Shown: positions 34,584 to 48,000, numbered from the stretch's first letter. The stretch: DNA of 64,000 nt from Porodaedalea pini (GCA_002794775.1 NBAY01000010.1:124001-188000); one strand, 5' to 3'. Numbers and translations: made by a program. The notes: a model not told the origin generated them from the letters alone.

Positions 34584-35449
34584 ATGTACTTCGCAGGTAT
34601 CCGCATCTCCAACGACCCTTTCTCGAACAGTACTGAGACAGTCGTGTGTGCGACTCTTTTCCTCGGCGCTCTGGCATCTTTGCGCAAGCTCGTCGCCGCT
34701 TTTCAACGCGCGGACGCCACAGGTGGTCGACTCATCTCGCTCCCTGCCTCATGGACCGGAAAGCTTGTCACACCTACTCATGCCCTCGCCACGTTCGTGC
34801 CAGTCATCATCTACCTTGCTACGGTCCCATCCAACGGGTTTCAACAACCTGACTGGATCAAGAGTTATGCTCTGCCTGACTTTGGACTGGATGGCTGGAC
34901 CTTGACACTGCTGAGGCTAGCTGGATGTATCGGCGCCGTTCTGTCGTGGGCTCATGCAGAGTACTGCGTAAGAAAGCTCGGACAGTCATGGCACATCATC
35001 GGAGTACGTCCTACCGTTAGCATGTACTAATCATAACATTAGCTCACCTCTCATCTGTCAACAAGGTTCGCGAGAAGCCCAAGATTGTCAACACGGGACC
35101 GTATGCAGTTGTTCGCCACCCATTTTATAGGTGCAGTATTTCGTCTCATTCATGTGAGAATGGTAGATAACAGTTATGATGACGCAGCTCTGTCATATGC
35201 TTAGAAGCTGCTCTGGCCTTGATGGGATGGAGCATTATTCCTCTGTATGCGCTCGGCATATGTGCAGTGGCATTTTCGGTGAAGATTCCTATCGAGGTAA
35301 GATTCCGTTTCAAAGAGTTGCAACATATCCGCAATTCACACTCGATTGAATTCCAGGAGCGATTGATTGAGGCCGACAAGAACATTGGACCCGACTATAG
35401 GGAGTACAAGAAGACTGTCAGATCGAAGTTTATTCCGGGCCTTCTCTGA
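34584..35449 (+). CDS. isoprenylcysteine O-methyltransferase-like membrane protein, copy 2
   Basis: A paralogue of the gene at 21858-22711. MYFAGIRISNDPF aligns with the other copy's MYIAGIHVSDERL, and LLRLAGCIGAVLSWAHAEYC with its LRVAGCVGLAG region. The SAM-methyltransferase core is present: VREKPKIVNTGPYAVVRHPF, then IPIEERLIEADKNIGPDYRE and a C-terminus SKFIPGLL. Intron positions match copy 1. Between the RHP motif and the last helix, the best splice gives AALALMGWSIIPLY, about six residues shorter than AALSLELLLAVMFWNYVPLY in copy 1; either a real deletion in a helix or a mis-set acceptor. The likely role is methylation of a membrane-bound substrate. Confidence 0.82.
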
Positions 35450-36292
35450 TATCTCGAGGTCTCGAACAGGTAGCTGCTCGTTATCGTGTCTGGTTTGAAA
35501 GCTGAATATTCGAAGTCCGAGAATGTCCTGCAATCGAAGAAGTTCTTTTAGGGGTCATTTGTGTATGTAGTGCCGATATAGCTCCTACCATCTATCTGAG
35601 AGAAGTCTTTTGTATTGGCCGAATTAATATTGGCCCTAAAGATAAGAAAGAACGGCGATGGCAATTCACCTGCTCTGCTTTTTGCGGACCATAAGAAAAG
35701 CCGGATAATTTTATTTGCACAGAACTTGCCCATGTAAAACTTAGTAAACTAGAATAGATGGTTTACAGAGAACACCGCATTTCCTTCCCTATAATTTGGC
35801 GTGACTGGAATGTTCAACAAGGGCATGAGATTGAAATACCTCCCCGTGCCCCGAGTCCATTATAATGAGACTTCGCGCCATTTCTCAGAGTTTTTTCATG
35901 AGGCTAGAGAAGTATTACGTAGGACGCACAAAGCACACCGCATGCAATATAAAGGGAAAATATAGACACATGTCTGGCAGCAGAACGAGCCCTGCTCGCA
36001 GGAAAGGTACACATGTACTTCTGCAAGCGGGTCAGAAAAATGCTCCATTCATCCTCTTCGAGTCGACCTAGAGTTGACAGCGTAATGATGCCAAAACCAA
36101 ACGGTTCCGACGCGCGTATCATCTTGACATGGCCGCTCAGGTGACATGCTTTGAACCCATTAGTCTTACGAGTACCGGAGGTGAAGATAATAAAAATAGC
36201 AGAACCACGCCTTTTCTTTACTAAATATTGAGGGGAAAGCTATTACGAAGCTCAGGTGGTATTACGTTCAGCGCCTGCAGCGAAGTCCAGAA
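35450..36292. other. convergent 3' flanks
   Basis: This lies between copy 2 and the GCFC gene. It has one ATTAATATT word at 35623-35631. No gene seen. Confidence 0.5.
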
Positions 36293-38990
36293 TCAGCACG
36301 GGGAACAACGGAATATGAATGGACTAGCCTTCTGCATATATTCCTCTCCACCAACTTCCCAGCCAGTCTCGGCAATAGGGCGAATGCATTCGCTAACCAG
36401 CTTTGAAATCATTTCACCCGCCCCGAACTTCTCTCCGGTGTATTTTCTCCATCGTGTGAGATTGGTCAAGAGTTTGTAACGTCGAGAAAGGTAGCGTCGC
36501 CGAGCTGGGATGGTCTCGGGGTCGAACTTCACCGCATTACCGCGCTCGAGGTAGGGATGGATGGTGGCCGTATTGTTTTCGACTGCCTGGCGGAACGTTG
36601 CGAAGACAGATTTCTGGAGGAGCTCGAACTTCTCCTGCGAGGCGGAAGCTTCCACTTGCTCAGCGAGATCAACGATAGCTCGGACATGCCTCGCCGAATA
36701 AGGATCGAAGGCTCCTCCTTGGATAATCCTGCAAAGGCGAGGCACAATGGTAGATAACATTGCGGATGCAAGGTCGCCGTCCGGCCCCAATTGAGGCTCG
36801 ACACCACCATCTTCATCCGTAGCATCACTAGCTTGGGCAGGCCGTGAATAGTCGTACAGAGCGCCGAACCACGCAAAGCTGTCTAACGCCCGCGGATCTG
36901 ACACTGGGTCCCAGCCCAGCATTTCAAGGCGAACCCAGAATTCCCATGCGCTGACCATCCCGAGTCCGCCGAATGCACCTGAATATGTGTCTGAATATTT
37001 ATCTCGCCAAACACCAAACCAGCGCGCTACGCCTATCCGCGGATCTCGGAACTCATCCGACCGCACGTCCTGCAGCACAGAAGTCACTTTGGTCTGCAGG
37101 TTGGAGAGTGCGGTTTGGTAGTCTGCCTCATCAGATGGGGGCAGAGAAGAATCGGTCGAGAATCCTTCCTCGTCCTGTGAATATGTATGTCGCAAGTGTC
37201 TGGAAGTTCGAGCTGCACGACGTTCTCTCTGAGCTATAGCAGAGTTTTTACGCGGAGCGACGCGACCTAATTCATCTAGCTCATCAGATCCTTCATCCGC
37301 CATTGAAGGCAGCGAACCAAGGAATAGATCCAGATCATCCTCATCATCTTGAGTACGGCGCTTAGAGGTCATATCATTTCGCTCTTTTAAAAGAGATATA
37401 TGTTCCTCTTCAAGCTCTTCAAGTCGTGGATACTAACGTGAATATATCAGCAACATATAGACCGTCCAGAACTTGCGCATACGTACCTTCTCATCCAAGA
37501 AAGTGGCCACGGTTTCAACCCACTCCTTGAATGAGCTGAACCAACTGCGCTTCGACTCAGCTTTCTCCACCATCATCCGCATCTCCGTTTCCTTGCCCTC
37601 GAGGATTAATCGCTCGTCCGCTAAATTTGACATAGATGTTGTACTTGAGGTATGAGAGGTTGTGAGCTGCGTCAGTGATAGGCTGAGACGAGAGATAGCG
37701 GCGTCCAAGGAAGGGAGCGGCGTCGGAGGCGGAACTAGGAAATGATTGAGATATTAATCTCAATGATCGGAAAGGATGCCTTACTCTGCGTAGGTCTATA
37801 CTCTTGTCTGACTTGAGGAGATTCTACGGGTTCGGAATCCCGACGCGCTCCCCTTCGCAATTGCTCCCTTTCCCATTCTATTGTTTCTTCATCCTCCTCT
37901 TCGCTGATGATGAAGTGCGTCAACAATGCAAAACAGCAGACTAAGTTAACGCACAACGCTCACGCATCGTTGATTAATTCTTGCATCGCAGTTCGGCGGC
38001 TTGCTGCTTCCTTTTTCTTAGCCTTCTTACCCAGCGCGATGCGTTCTTGGGCGGCAGTGTACTCAGCAAACTCTGTTGGAGAACCATCAGCACCTTCAAT
38101 ACTCAAATGTTCCCTCAACTCACCGTCATCGCCTTCACCAAGATCGTCATCTTCTCGCATCAATCGGCTTTCAGGATGAGGTCCTTGGTATGTGTCTTCT
38201 TTTCGTGTGACTGACAATGATATGAAACCGTCATCGTCCTCAGCGGCAGACTTGGTTTGGCGAAGGCGTTCGCGCCGTTGCTTGGCCGCGACAATAGATG
38301 ACTCAGAAGGGATATCACTAGCCACGCCTGCGAAAATATGAAATAAGTACTGGAGTTTGACAAACTTCTGGCTAGAATCTGCCTTACCTATGGCCGCTTC
38401 TTCATCCACTATAACTGCTCTGGCCATCTCACTTGCATCGAGAACCATGTCGGAGTCAGAAATGTTATTGGGCAAACGCGTAGCTGAAGGCGTCGACTGC
38501 GTACTAGCCTTCAGCTCCGTAAGATACTCTTTACTATATACAATACCACTAGATTGAGGCGTTATTGAGGCTTGGCCAAGGTTGCTAGGTAGAGCTACAC
38601 TGATACAAGGGTCAGAGATGTTTCTCGAAGTAAACAGTGCGTTACACTCATACCCAGAAGCCGTGGACGAGGCGAGTTTGAGCTTGCTGCTGAGGCTAGA
38701 TTTCTTTACCTGAAAGGCCTCGCCATCTCCTTCCTGTCCTCAAACAGCTATAAGCTAATAGAAAAAAAATCTCCAGCTGGAAAACATACTTCATCGTCGC
38801 CGCCGAAACTTAACCGTGCCTTCGGTTTGGCGCGTTCCTTATGCTGCTTTTTTAGCTTTGCAGCTAGAGTGCTCGGCGACGCCGACGCTTCGCCTGTTGC
38901 CGATGCATCGCCCGATGGAGACACCGCACGAGTCCTCATCGTCCTCGTCTTTGATCTCTTGAATATGGTGACAGGCGCGTCCGTATCCAT
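36293..38990 (-). CDS. GCFC-domain protein (PAXBP1/GCFC2-like)
   Basis: A predicted nuclear protein of the GC-rich-sequence DNA-binding-factor-like family; relatives associate with spliceosome-disassembly factors and chromatin. MDTDAPVTIFKRSKTRTMR at 38990 opens a basic N-terminus with the family's KARLSFGGDDE. After several introns come RQTKSAAEDDDGFISL, a coiled-coil-prone stretch (ETEMRMMVEKAESKRSWFSS) and an acidic linker DDEDDLDLFLGS. The GCFC core follows: RIGVARWFGVWRDKYSDTYS, GAFGGLGMVSAWEFWVRLEM and a helical C-terminal half (LSRRYKLLTNLTRWRKYTGE). The stop is at 36293. It is divergent from the Rad60-like gene with 214 bases between starts. A spliceosomal role is inferred from the family. 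Confidence 0.82.
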
Positions 38991-39204
38991 TTTTGTGCTT
39001 CCACTTGAGTGAGGTTGTGATTCAATGTGAAGACGCGACTTCAGAGTCTCGCGCTTGGCTCTAATTTCCCACGCTGGACGCGCTGCCATTAATATTAATA
39101 TTACAGTAATATTGCCTGCCAAGGACAGAGACGCTCTTACATTCGACACGCGCAGCACGTCCACAACAAGAACTTTGATTTCTTGATAACTGCGCTTACC
39201 TCGT
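38991..39204. promoter_or_regulatory. divergent promoter with AATATTAAT/ATATTAC palindromes
   Basis: The 214 bases between the GCFC and Rad60-like starts contain tandem ATTAATATT words at 39088-39102. These run into AATATTACAGTAATATT (about 39097-39113), an inverted repeat with 8-base arms around one base. It is the only place outside 1-4400 with the extended word, and may be a regulatory site or coincidence. Confidence 0.45.
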
Positions 39205-40779
39205 ATGTCTGAGTCCCCTCAGAAAACAAATTTTCGTCCGCGACCTCGTCCTCGTCCTCGCAATGCAATCTCATCTACGGAACATGACAAGCCTGGGTCG
39301 TCCTCGAAATCCGTGGTGCATGACGAAGACGCGATGTTTATTCGAAACCGGGGTAGAAGTGCAAATGTCTGGAACAAAATGAACGAGGCTGTAGATAGTG
39401 AGTCAATCCTTTCCATATCACTTGTCGCTCAGCGACGTCTGAACGTAATATAGAGCGAGAAGCTGCTCGAGACCAGTCGAGCGACCTTGATTCCAGCGAC
39501 TCCGACTCCCCGCACACGAAGAAAACCAAGAGGCAACGGTTTACTTCTAAAGTCAAGGAAATGCCTGCTTGGGCGAAGTCAGATGGTCTTATACAGTAAG
39601 GTCATCTAATGCACCCGTTTACTATCGACTGATTTCATTCGAAGGATCAAGGGGTCGGATTCGGATAGCGACAGCAGCACTTCGGTCGTCATCCTTAAGT
39701 CGCCCAAAAGTAAGGGTACTTCAGAAGATACTCCCAAAGCCAAGCGAAAGAGGCAACGTAGTCGATTGCGTACAGAATCCCCTGAGGCACAGATGCAACT
39801 TGCGGAACAGATTGGGCGCGAAAGGGCTCGGTGAATTACAATCCATTTTATTATTCACGATTCTTTTACTGAAACTCTATAGGCTGCTTTTGGGAAATAG
39901 GCCTTCACGAGAGAAATCACCTACTTACATTTCTGATGAAGAAGTGGATGATGTCAAAGAACTCCCTGATGAACTTGCTGCAATTAAGGCGGAAGTGAAG
40001 AAAAGAAACCTTGTTAGCACCAGTAAAATAGATAACAACTCTTCAGCCACCGCCTCCGTCGAACTCAAAATCACCTTAAGGCCACACCCTGAAGACGAAT
40101 CAGGCAAATCATACGTCTATTCCCAGATAATGAAACGGGTGCGTCCGGAAGGCTCACAGTCGAGAACCCTTGTGCTAGACGATTGCATTTAAACAGAATG
40201 AAAAGTTCGAGCAGCTATTCGCTGACATCGCCGATGCTGGAGGAATTCCGTCTGAGAGGCTCATCGTCCTTTTCAACAACCAGAGGGTATACCCATGGTC
40301 GATGCCGCAAACGCATTCGATTTGGTCAGAGGCAGAGCTAGGTACAGTTACTCCTTATCTCTTCGGATGGACAATGCCAACCATTTCCTGCAGTGGCCTA
40401 TGAAGAGCACGTGTACAAATATATCAAAAACCAGGAGCGATCCCCGTCTCCTGCCGACGATCATGATTTCGCGCCAGCACCAACCGACTCCGCTGCGTTT
40501 GCTTCTGTAGACTCTGCCGCAGAGTCAGACGCGTCTCAAGACAAAGCTGACACGTTTAAGCTGCAAGTACGCCTGGGGGAGGAAACGGTCACGGTCACCG
40601 TGCGCCAGACAACAAAATGCAGTGCGATTGTCGCAAATGTCCTTCGTAAGATGGGAAAGCCTGCGGCAGCGGGAAAGAAGGCACGCATCGAGGTTGACGG
40701 TGAGAAACTCAACCCAGACAGCGAAATTAGTAAGGCAGAATTAGAAGATGGAGACCTAATTGACATTGTCGGCGCATGA
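39205..40779 (+). CDS. Rad60/Esc2/NIP45-like protein with SUMO-like domains
   Basis: A nuclear genome-stability protein of the RENi family (fission-yeast Rad60, budding-yeast Esc2), which docks on the SUMO machinery through SUMO-like domains. MSESPQKTNFRPRPRPRPR opens a basic low-complexity N-terminus with acidic Ser clusters (SSDLDSSDSDS; ISDEEVDDV), possible SUMO-interacting segments. SUMO-like domain 1 starts at VELKITLRPHPEDES and spans an intron into NEKFEQLFADIADAGG and LIVLFNNQRVYPW. Domain 2 is TFKLQVRLGEETVTVTVRQT, VDGEKLNPDSEISKAELEDG and DLIDIVGA. The final residues lack a processed Gly-Gly, as usual for this family. Five or so short introns. Stop at 40779. Confidence 0.87.
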
Positions 40780-41048
40780 CGCCGAATCATCTTTTTACAC
40801 ACGCAGGGTTCTATTGTATTTTTATAACTTTTCACCACTCTGGATGGGAGAGATTGAAGTATCGTCTTTGCTCGGAGATCGGAACTTCTTGAGTTATAGG
40901 CAGGTTCGGTTCCTAGTGAACGAACTATGTACTAGCAGCACATTGATGTCCAAAGATGATAAGGATACAGAAGTAGAAACCTCCCGAAAGTTCCCAGAAC
41001 AATATGATCAAACACTTGAAATTCGAAGAGGCACCTAGTGGACTAATA
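40780..41048. other. convergent 3' flanks
   Basis: Short spacer between the Rad60-like gene and the membrane-protein gene. Nothing seen. Confidence 0.4.
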
Positions 41049-42792
41049 TCACCAGGCATTTGCAAGCCTCCCAACTGCCCATACCATCCCTCCGCCTCCT
41101 ACAGGAACAAGCAGTATCCAGACTCCTATATCCCACATGACTCGCCGCCCAAAACGTCGCTGTTGCAGCGCCCGTTCCTTGCGGAGAAGTAGTTCCTCTG
41201 TATCCCGATCATAGCCAGATAAGCCATCTTCCCCGTCATCCGAGACTAAGCCTGATGCAGAACGCAGTAGCGGCTGCGGATCCACAATGATGGAAATAGG
41301 TCGGCGCATGTTATGTAGGATGATGTGCAGAAGTGCGGGAAGGAAATAAGTTGAAAGGAGGACAAGGAATACGACGGTGTCCTCTAGTATAGGCTCCAGA
41401 GCCCGTGGAAGGAGAGATAATAGGAAGAGCAGAACAAGGAGTGCATATCTCCCTAACGGACGCTTCCTAAAGCGGCGGAGTGTAGAAGGAATGGTGACGG
41501 GTGGCGAAGTCGTTATGAGTGGGGGTATCGCAAGAAGAAGAATGAATGTAGTAAGAGTTGCAATGAGCGCCTGGACTAAAGAGGAGTCTTCCTGAACAAA
41601 TGATTAGAACCGGATGGCCTGCATAAATTGTGTACGTACGGTGACCTCTTTATCTCCGTGCGACTTTACTGAAGGGAACAACGTGGGGAGAACCAAGCCC
41701 GTTCCGACCAAAGCCGCTGAGAACGAGATGGATGATATTGACAGATAACGCTTCTCCTTCTTATCGCTACTGCTATGCAGGCCAACCATCCCCGAGTAGA
41801 TATGCAGATTTGATAATGAAGAGAAGGCGAAAGCGATGGACGCTTTAGAGCAATGTAAGTAGTCATTCCATCTGCACAAGGCAACCTGACTTACGTATAT
41901 CTTGGAGAAGGCGACCCTGAGCTAGCATCACGTCGTCCGTATTGAGGGCACCAACAGCATGAGCATAAATGATAGCACACAGCCATGCTATGTACAACGC
42001 ATTTGATATTCCAGTTGAATAGACCAGACGTCTACTTGCCAAAGTCGGGGCAAGAGATATCGGAGACAGAAAAATCATGAAGACAACAGATAGCGTGAGG
42101 GATGGCGATATAGGAAATGCATCCTCAGGCCAAAGCGGCTCTATACAGCTTATCGCGCCTTTAATTGCCATATACGTTCAATAATGTTTACGGTGCTCTT
42201 GTAAAATAAGTGTCTTACTTTTCAAATACACGGTGGCGAGTAGTACGAGCACCATGCCACTCCCCGCATGAGCAGCAGATCTCGTAAAAGATCTCAGTCC
42301 ATCCTTCCCTCGTCCTCTGGCAACTGCCTCTGCTACTATGTCACCGACATCGGACTTCCGGATGTAGCGCGCGAGTAAAAACCATATTTGACGAGAAAAT
42401 ACCGAGAGGAAAGAGAATACAAGAAGGGCCGGGAGGGAAACCTTCAGCGGTGCTTGGCTACTCAGGACGAGCATAGAACCAAGTTTCAGGTATGGGGATA
42501 GAAAGTAACCAAATACGAGCGAAGGGGCGAGGATGACTTCCGGTACGGAGTTGTCCTCGTGCGGGTCCTCTTCATCCGTGAAAGCAAAGGATTGATCATC
42601 GTCCACCCTGTCGTCCACGAGAATGAGGGCTGAGGTCGAATGGTTGTCCGGTGACGAGGCGCTTCTGTCCGAAGGTTGAGAGCTACCAGAGTCGGTCGAT
42701 AAACGAGAGGTAGAGGCCATTTCTGCTCCAGGCATATAAGAGGCAATAGACAAGGTATTGACAACAGAATGCAGAGACTTGAAGCCTGACAA
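41049..42792 (-). CDS. multi-pass membrane protein, possible amino-acid-transporter-like
   Basis: A polar acidic N-terminus (FAFTDEEDPHEDNSVPEV) is followed by about ten hydrophobic segments over some 480 residues. Examples are LPALLVFSFLSVFSRQIWFLL, SLTLSVVFMIFLSPISLAPT and ALIATLTTFILLLAIPPL. The segment SIAFAFSSLSNLHIYSGMVG recalls the helix-7/8 region of AAAP/SLC38 amino-acid transporters, but other AAAP hallmarks are not clear, so substrate and family are unproven. The protein ends in an Arg-rich loop (LLLRKERALQQRRFGRRV) and a last helix. Introns near 42170-42215, 41860-41895 and 41590-41640 restore frame. Start at 42792; a downstream Met (MASTSRL) is an alternative. Confidence 0.6.
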
Positions 42793-45043
42793 GGCCAGTG
42801 CGACCGAGCTGGGGTGTTATGGGCCTCGAAGTCTCAACACGGTGTGCAGTGGACTGTCTCAAAGCGGAATCTCGGACCTGATATCTAAATATGGTATTTG
42901 TTTTTCACACGTTGTATATTTTCGTCTAATGCTTTAGTCTAAATATGAACTATCTGTGGATACTCTGTCCGCTCGCACTCTTGAGCTTGATACTAATATC
43001 ATCGTTGTCTCCACTTGCATGGCGCTCCGTTCACTGGATGACCCGGACGTCGTCAACATACACGCTGCGGCATGGTATCCTCAGACAGTAAAGTTAAGCC
43101 AGCTTCCTATGGTTTACTCCAGAACATTAATGTCCTGGTATATATGTATGGGAAGACTTCGGGCGAGACAAAGCAGTAATTCGATTCTTGAGTCAGAAAG
43201 CTCTGCTACAGCTGGTAGGAATATATAACACCTGACAAACGCGACGAGTAAATAAGGGAAAAAATCGTCTATGTATTTGTATCTGGCCGTGTACGCAAAA
43301 TGTCATAAGCTGCTCATCATGCCTCGAAAACCGATTCCCGAAATGTCCTGAGAGAATATGGAGAAGTTCAAACTGAATAGACTTGTGTGTTCGGCGGTGT
43401 CTGACTTCGAGGCAAGTCCGCGGAAAGCTCTTGGCTGAAGTCAAAAATAATGTTCATTGGGTCCGCGTCCACTGACTGAAAAAAAGTACTGGGTCGAAAG
43501 AACACAAGCAATGAGAATCGCTAGGTCTACGTCGTGCAATCCTCGGAGGGCTATCTCGAATTGGTCTGAGATGCATTGGGTAGCCTAAAGATGTGAACAG
43601 CCCTGTTGCACTATACAACGTAATGCGAGAACTTGCGACGACGTACCTTGAACATCCGGGTTTAATCGTCGCCGGATGATGCTGAATCGTGCATTCCCAG
43701 TACGAGACATCTAGCTTGTAGCAGCAGAAAATCCAAGGATTGGCGTTACGCTAGATATCGTTCGTCCATCATCCTTACATGGGTTCGCAGCTCTTAAAAA
43801 AATCTTCGTGGAAGGTGTTTCATCGCAGGATAGGCTCGACTCTTCTATAATGGTGGCAAAATGCAACAGGGAAGCGACAAGTGTGCAAGGTGAAGTCTAC
43901 TTTCCAGAGCAACGTAGCACACATAGCGGACTCAGCGGCTGCATAATACGGAGTCAATGCAACACAATTATTTCAGGTCGCACTCTACCAAAGTGGTCTG
44001 GTATCCAATGGAGACCGTGGCCAGTAAAAGTCACGACTCCCGATGATTTCCGAAAGAGTAACATTGTGCGAACCTACTGCAAGCTAAATCCTAAACGCCC
44101 TTTCTACTCTGCACGATCCTTCGTCACTGAGTCATCTCCGTCGAAATTAGGCTGGGTCAATGGATGAGCACGATAGGTATGGTCGGATTGCGAGCTTTAA
44201 TCGTGATTCGATAGGAGGTTCGATTTTTGCCATGAGGGCATTCACTGATCAATGCATTTCATGGATTAAATTCAAAGAAAAGAGAGGGAAGAAAGGCTCA
44301 CTACATAGACGTGCGAAACCCACGCTTGATCTCCGTTCAAAGCATCAGCTTCCGTATGGCAGCACTTTATGGAGTTTTGCTTCCTGTGTCGGAGTGGAGT
44401 AAGCGGTCTGAGAAAGGCGATTTTTTCTGCCAGGTCGCTTATGTTCATTCAGATGGTGATGAGCTGCCTGCGCCTGATGAGGGAGTTGGTGATCAGTCCT
44501 ATTGCCTGCGCAAACTACAGAGAACATACACGTTTGAATTGTCCACTCGCTAGCGCTTTCCATCGCTTCTTTGCGCCAGAATGGCTCTTCAATTTTGGAA
44601 ATTGAGAAAGTGCAGATGTAGAGAATTCTCGACCTGCTCTGACAAACCCGAATGCATTGATGGTAAACATTTGAGTTAGACTTTCCCGAGTGTCTCAAGG
44701 ATACTATGTATCCGCTACGTAGAAAGCCTGAGCCTTCCTTTAACAAACAATCACGTGATACATGCTTTATAATATTCGCTATCTATGCTAGCAACTCCAA
44801 CGCTAAGACGAACGCAAACCAAAAAAATACTACGTAGCGCGAAAAAACTTGGATAGAATGATTGAACTGATGTTATATGAAGGTGAAGACGTGATAGTAG
44901 CTAAAGTAAAAGGATGTAATTCAGATAAAAGGCATGCAATCGACGCGCGTCGAAGGTCAAAGCTTCTCGAAATGACAAGCCTCAACACTGCATTGCAAGA
45001 CACTTAAAGGCGCCACAGCCAAGAAAACTTGACACATACTGCC
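42793..45043. other. 2.2-kb gene-free stretch
   Basis: No recognisable gene. Open frames of 80-133 codons occur on both strands around 43800-44750 without family features. A 14-base palindrome TCGACGCGCGTCGA lies at 44940-44953, about 90 bases before the UFD2 start. Confidence 0.5.
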
Positions 45044-48000
45044 ATGAGCGACGCTAACACTCCAAACGCTAGTAACGATGCTGAACGGGTGAGATAATAA
45101 GCTGTTGACTGATCAAACTATCATCTCAATCTACCAATGGCAGGTACGCATGAAGAGACTTGCGAAACTGGGAACGCCAAGTCCTTCCCCTGGCGCAGCA
45201 TCTTCATCGCCGACAGAAGATTCGTCATTGTCTACGCCGAAGCCAAGGTCCAAACCTGCTGTGAGATCACCTCCGCCAACGCCTGTGGCGTCGACGTCCG
45301 CGCCTGTCAGGAAGACTCCCGTTGGTCCTGTGAAGCTCGATTTCCCAGCTTGGGAGCACGAAACAGTCAGCCAAGTTCTTGGTGTGACACTCGACGTGAG
45401 TATTCAGCATAAATGCGATTTGTCTTGTCTAATGGAATGCAGCGAGAGTATGCTGAGCAGCATCAATGGGAACCAGTATGGCTGAAGTACCTGCAGGAGG
45501 AACTGGAATCCGAACAACCTGGTACGCCCCGTTTTTGTGGTATGAAATGCACCATCTTATCTGATCCACTTCTCAGTTGCTCCTAGATCCCGAAAGCTGA
45601 CTGTTGAACTTGTTGACCGGCTGCTCATTGCCAGGCTAGAAGTTAATCCTGCGGCTATGTCGTAAGTTATACTTTGTCATAGTGAAGGCAGTCCCTTTAC
45701 TTAGTATGACCGAAGAGATGATCTGGACTACTCGCCAGTTCTTGCGTCTCTTCCCGCAGACGAAACAGTCTTTGAGTATCTTACTGGATGTTGGAGGCGA
45801 CAGAACGTGATTAGGGCGTCTCTTGGAAAGAAGGTCTACCTCTTTGTTCTTACGTGTCATTCGAGATACTGAATGCTACAATTTTAGAACCATACTCCTC
45901 AGGATTTGCAACGGGCACTTTCCATAGTTGATAAGCTCAAAGATTTGGTTATCAGCTACGCTGGTTTGGATTTGCAAGACCCGGAGATGTTTGTACAAAC
46001 ACAGAAGTACGTATTCGAGCCCCAATACAAATAATTTGCTTAACCTTTCGTACTTCGCGTCAGTAAACCGACAGGACCTCCGGAACTAGTCTCGAGTTTA
46101 CTATCGTTGTCCAGCCTTACCGATCCTCTGTCCAGCAGCTCATCAGGCGCGACTCTTTCCGCTAGCGAAGTTCCCGTCTTCTTGCAGGATCTAGCTCAAC
46201 GATTCGATCTAGACGACGAGCTTGTCACTGTCCTGGGCACAACAGTTAAGCTACTCTTATTCCATGAATCGCTTGCACGCCCGGAAGGCCTTGGTGGTGC
46301 AGACGCTGGCTGGCGTGGCGTTGTAAGCGGTCTAGAAGCTCTAGTTGCAGTCAAACCGATCGCAGTTATGATTACGAAACTGCCTGAATGGAATCCGCCC
46401 ATGGCAACCGCACCTAATTTTGAGCTGACAAGTCTGATGGGCCCCTTGCTACGGTTGAGTGTATTCGGAAGGGAATGGGTGAGTAATATATACTCTCACA
46501 TCGTATTGCGCTCTAAGCTGTTTACTAGCCAACGATTGCCAATGCGTATTTCTCTGACCCAGAAAAAAGATCGCATAATGACATCGAATCGTCGAACGCT
46601 AGTTTTAGAGGAACCCTCAAAAGCTTACAAGTAAGATCGCTATATCTAGAACCGCAAGCGGAGCTAACCTTTGAGCTCTTCAAGTCCACCTTGTTTCAAG
46701 TGTTCAATACACTTGTTCGCGCCTCATCTGAATCAAAAGAAGCTGTATTACAGTATTTCACGAGGGTTGTGTCATTGAATGTGAAACGCGGTGGGATGCA
46801 AGTGAGCCACTCATCTGTTCGTTTACATTTTCTCTTGTTCATCTTCAACTGCTCTAGGTGGATCCTGACACGGTCGCCTCTGACGGTTTCATGATCAACC
46901 TTCAGGCAGTCCTCCTCAGATTTGCTGAACCATTTATGGACGCTAAATACTCGAAGGAAAGTCCCGCGTCAAGTATGGCTTCTAGAAAGTTAATAGATCC
47001 ACTAACTTCAGATCGACCGCATCGATCCGTGCTATCTCGGCCGTTCTTCTCGGGTCGTTGTCAAGGATGAGACGCGTATTAAAGCCACCAGCGATGAGGT
47101 GAATGAGTGGGCTAAGGAAGTGCTAGCTACGGGTGGTATGTCCTCTCCTTAGACATACTGGACAAGGCTCACGTCATAGATAGGCCCGGCCCCGAACTTC
47201 ATCTCGGATATATTTTATCTGACTTCTGCTATGAACCACTATGGACTCAATCGCACGCTTCAGTCTTATGATGATCTTCATAAGCAGGCAGATGAGCTGC
47301 AGCGGCACATTGATTTATTGACATCGAGTATGGCCTCTTTGCAGCCTGTGGTATGTTACTTGTGTGACCTACGCAAAATTCCCCTTTAATTCATTTTTTG
47401 CGTAGGATCCGTTCATGCTTCGTATTCAGGCAGGGATTGATGCCTCGAAGGTGAAGCGATTCATGCCTTTGGAAAGAAAAACTTGTTGACATCCGTGTCG
47501 TCTACAGAAAGAACTTTCCAAGGTCCATATGGATCGATTTGCTTACCAGGTTCAACTCCTTGATCCGGAATTTGTCTTCCGCCAGATTGGCTTTACAAAC
47601 TTCCTTGAGACTTGGCTCATTCGTCTCGTGGATCCGAAGAAAGCGCATCCCAACCCCCCCGTTGAGTAAGGATTCACACGCTCAGGATGGAAGTAAATGG
47701 AACGCTGATGACTGGAACATGCAGCGTGCCCTTGCCGAAGGAGATTCCGACTGTGTTCAGGATGCTCCCTGAATACTTTTTAGAAGACATTGTCGACTTT
47801 TTGCTTTTCCTAATGAGGTACGTTTCAAAGCTGCCTTCCTTTCACTCAAGTTGACTCTTGGGATACTTTATCTGCAGAAATTCACCGATGAGCTTGGACC
47901 TCTCTGGGAAGAATGAACTCGTTGTTTGGGCTCTTACCTTCCTGCGCTCGACGTGGTATATAAACAATCCTTTCCTGAAGGCTAAAATTAACGAGGTGAT

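Noticed and set aside
34085..34636. 183-codon plus-strand open frame before the methyltransferase-like gene
   Set aside because: It overlaps the TATA box and start of the better supported gene and has no recognisable motif.
43808..44167. 119-codon plus-strand open frame
   Set aside because: No family resemblance, no signal peptide, no supporting splice sites; within expectation for chance in 2.2 kb.
45660..47540. Apparent stops and frame changes inside UFD2
   Set aside because: Each is removed by a GT...AG intron that restores family-like sequence (for example REW joined to PTIANAYF), so the gene is not broken.
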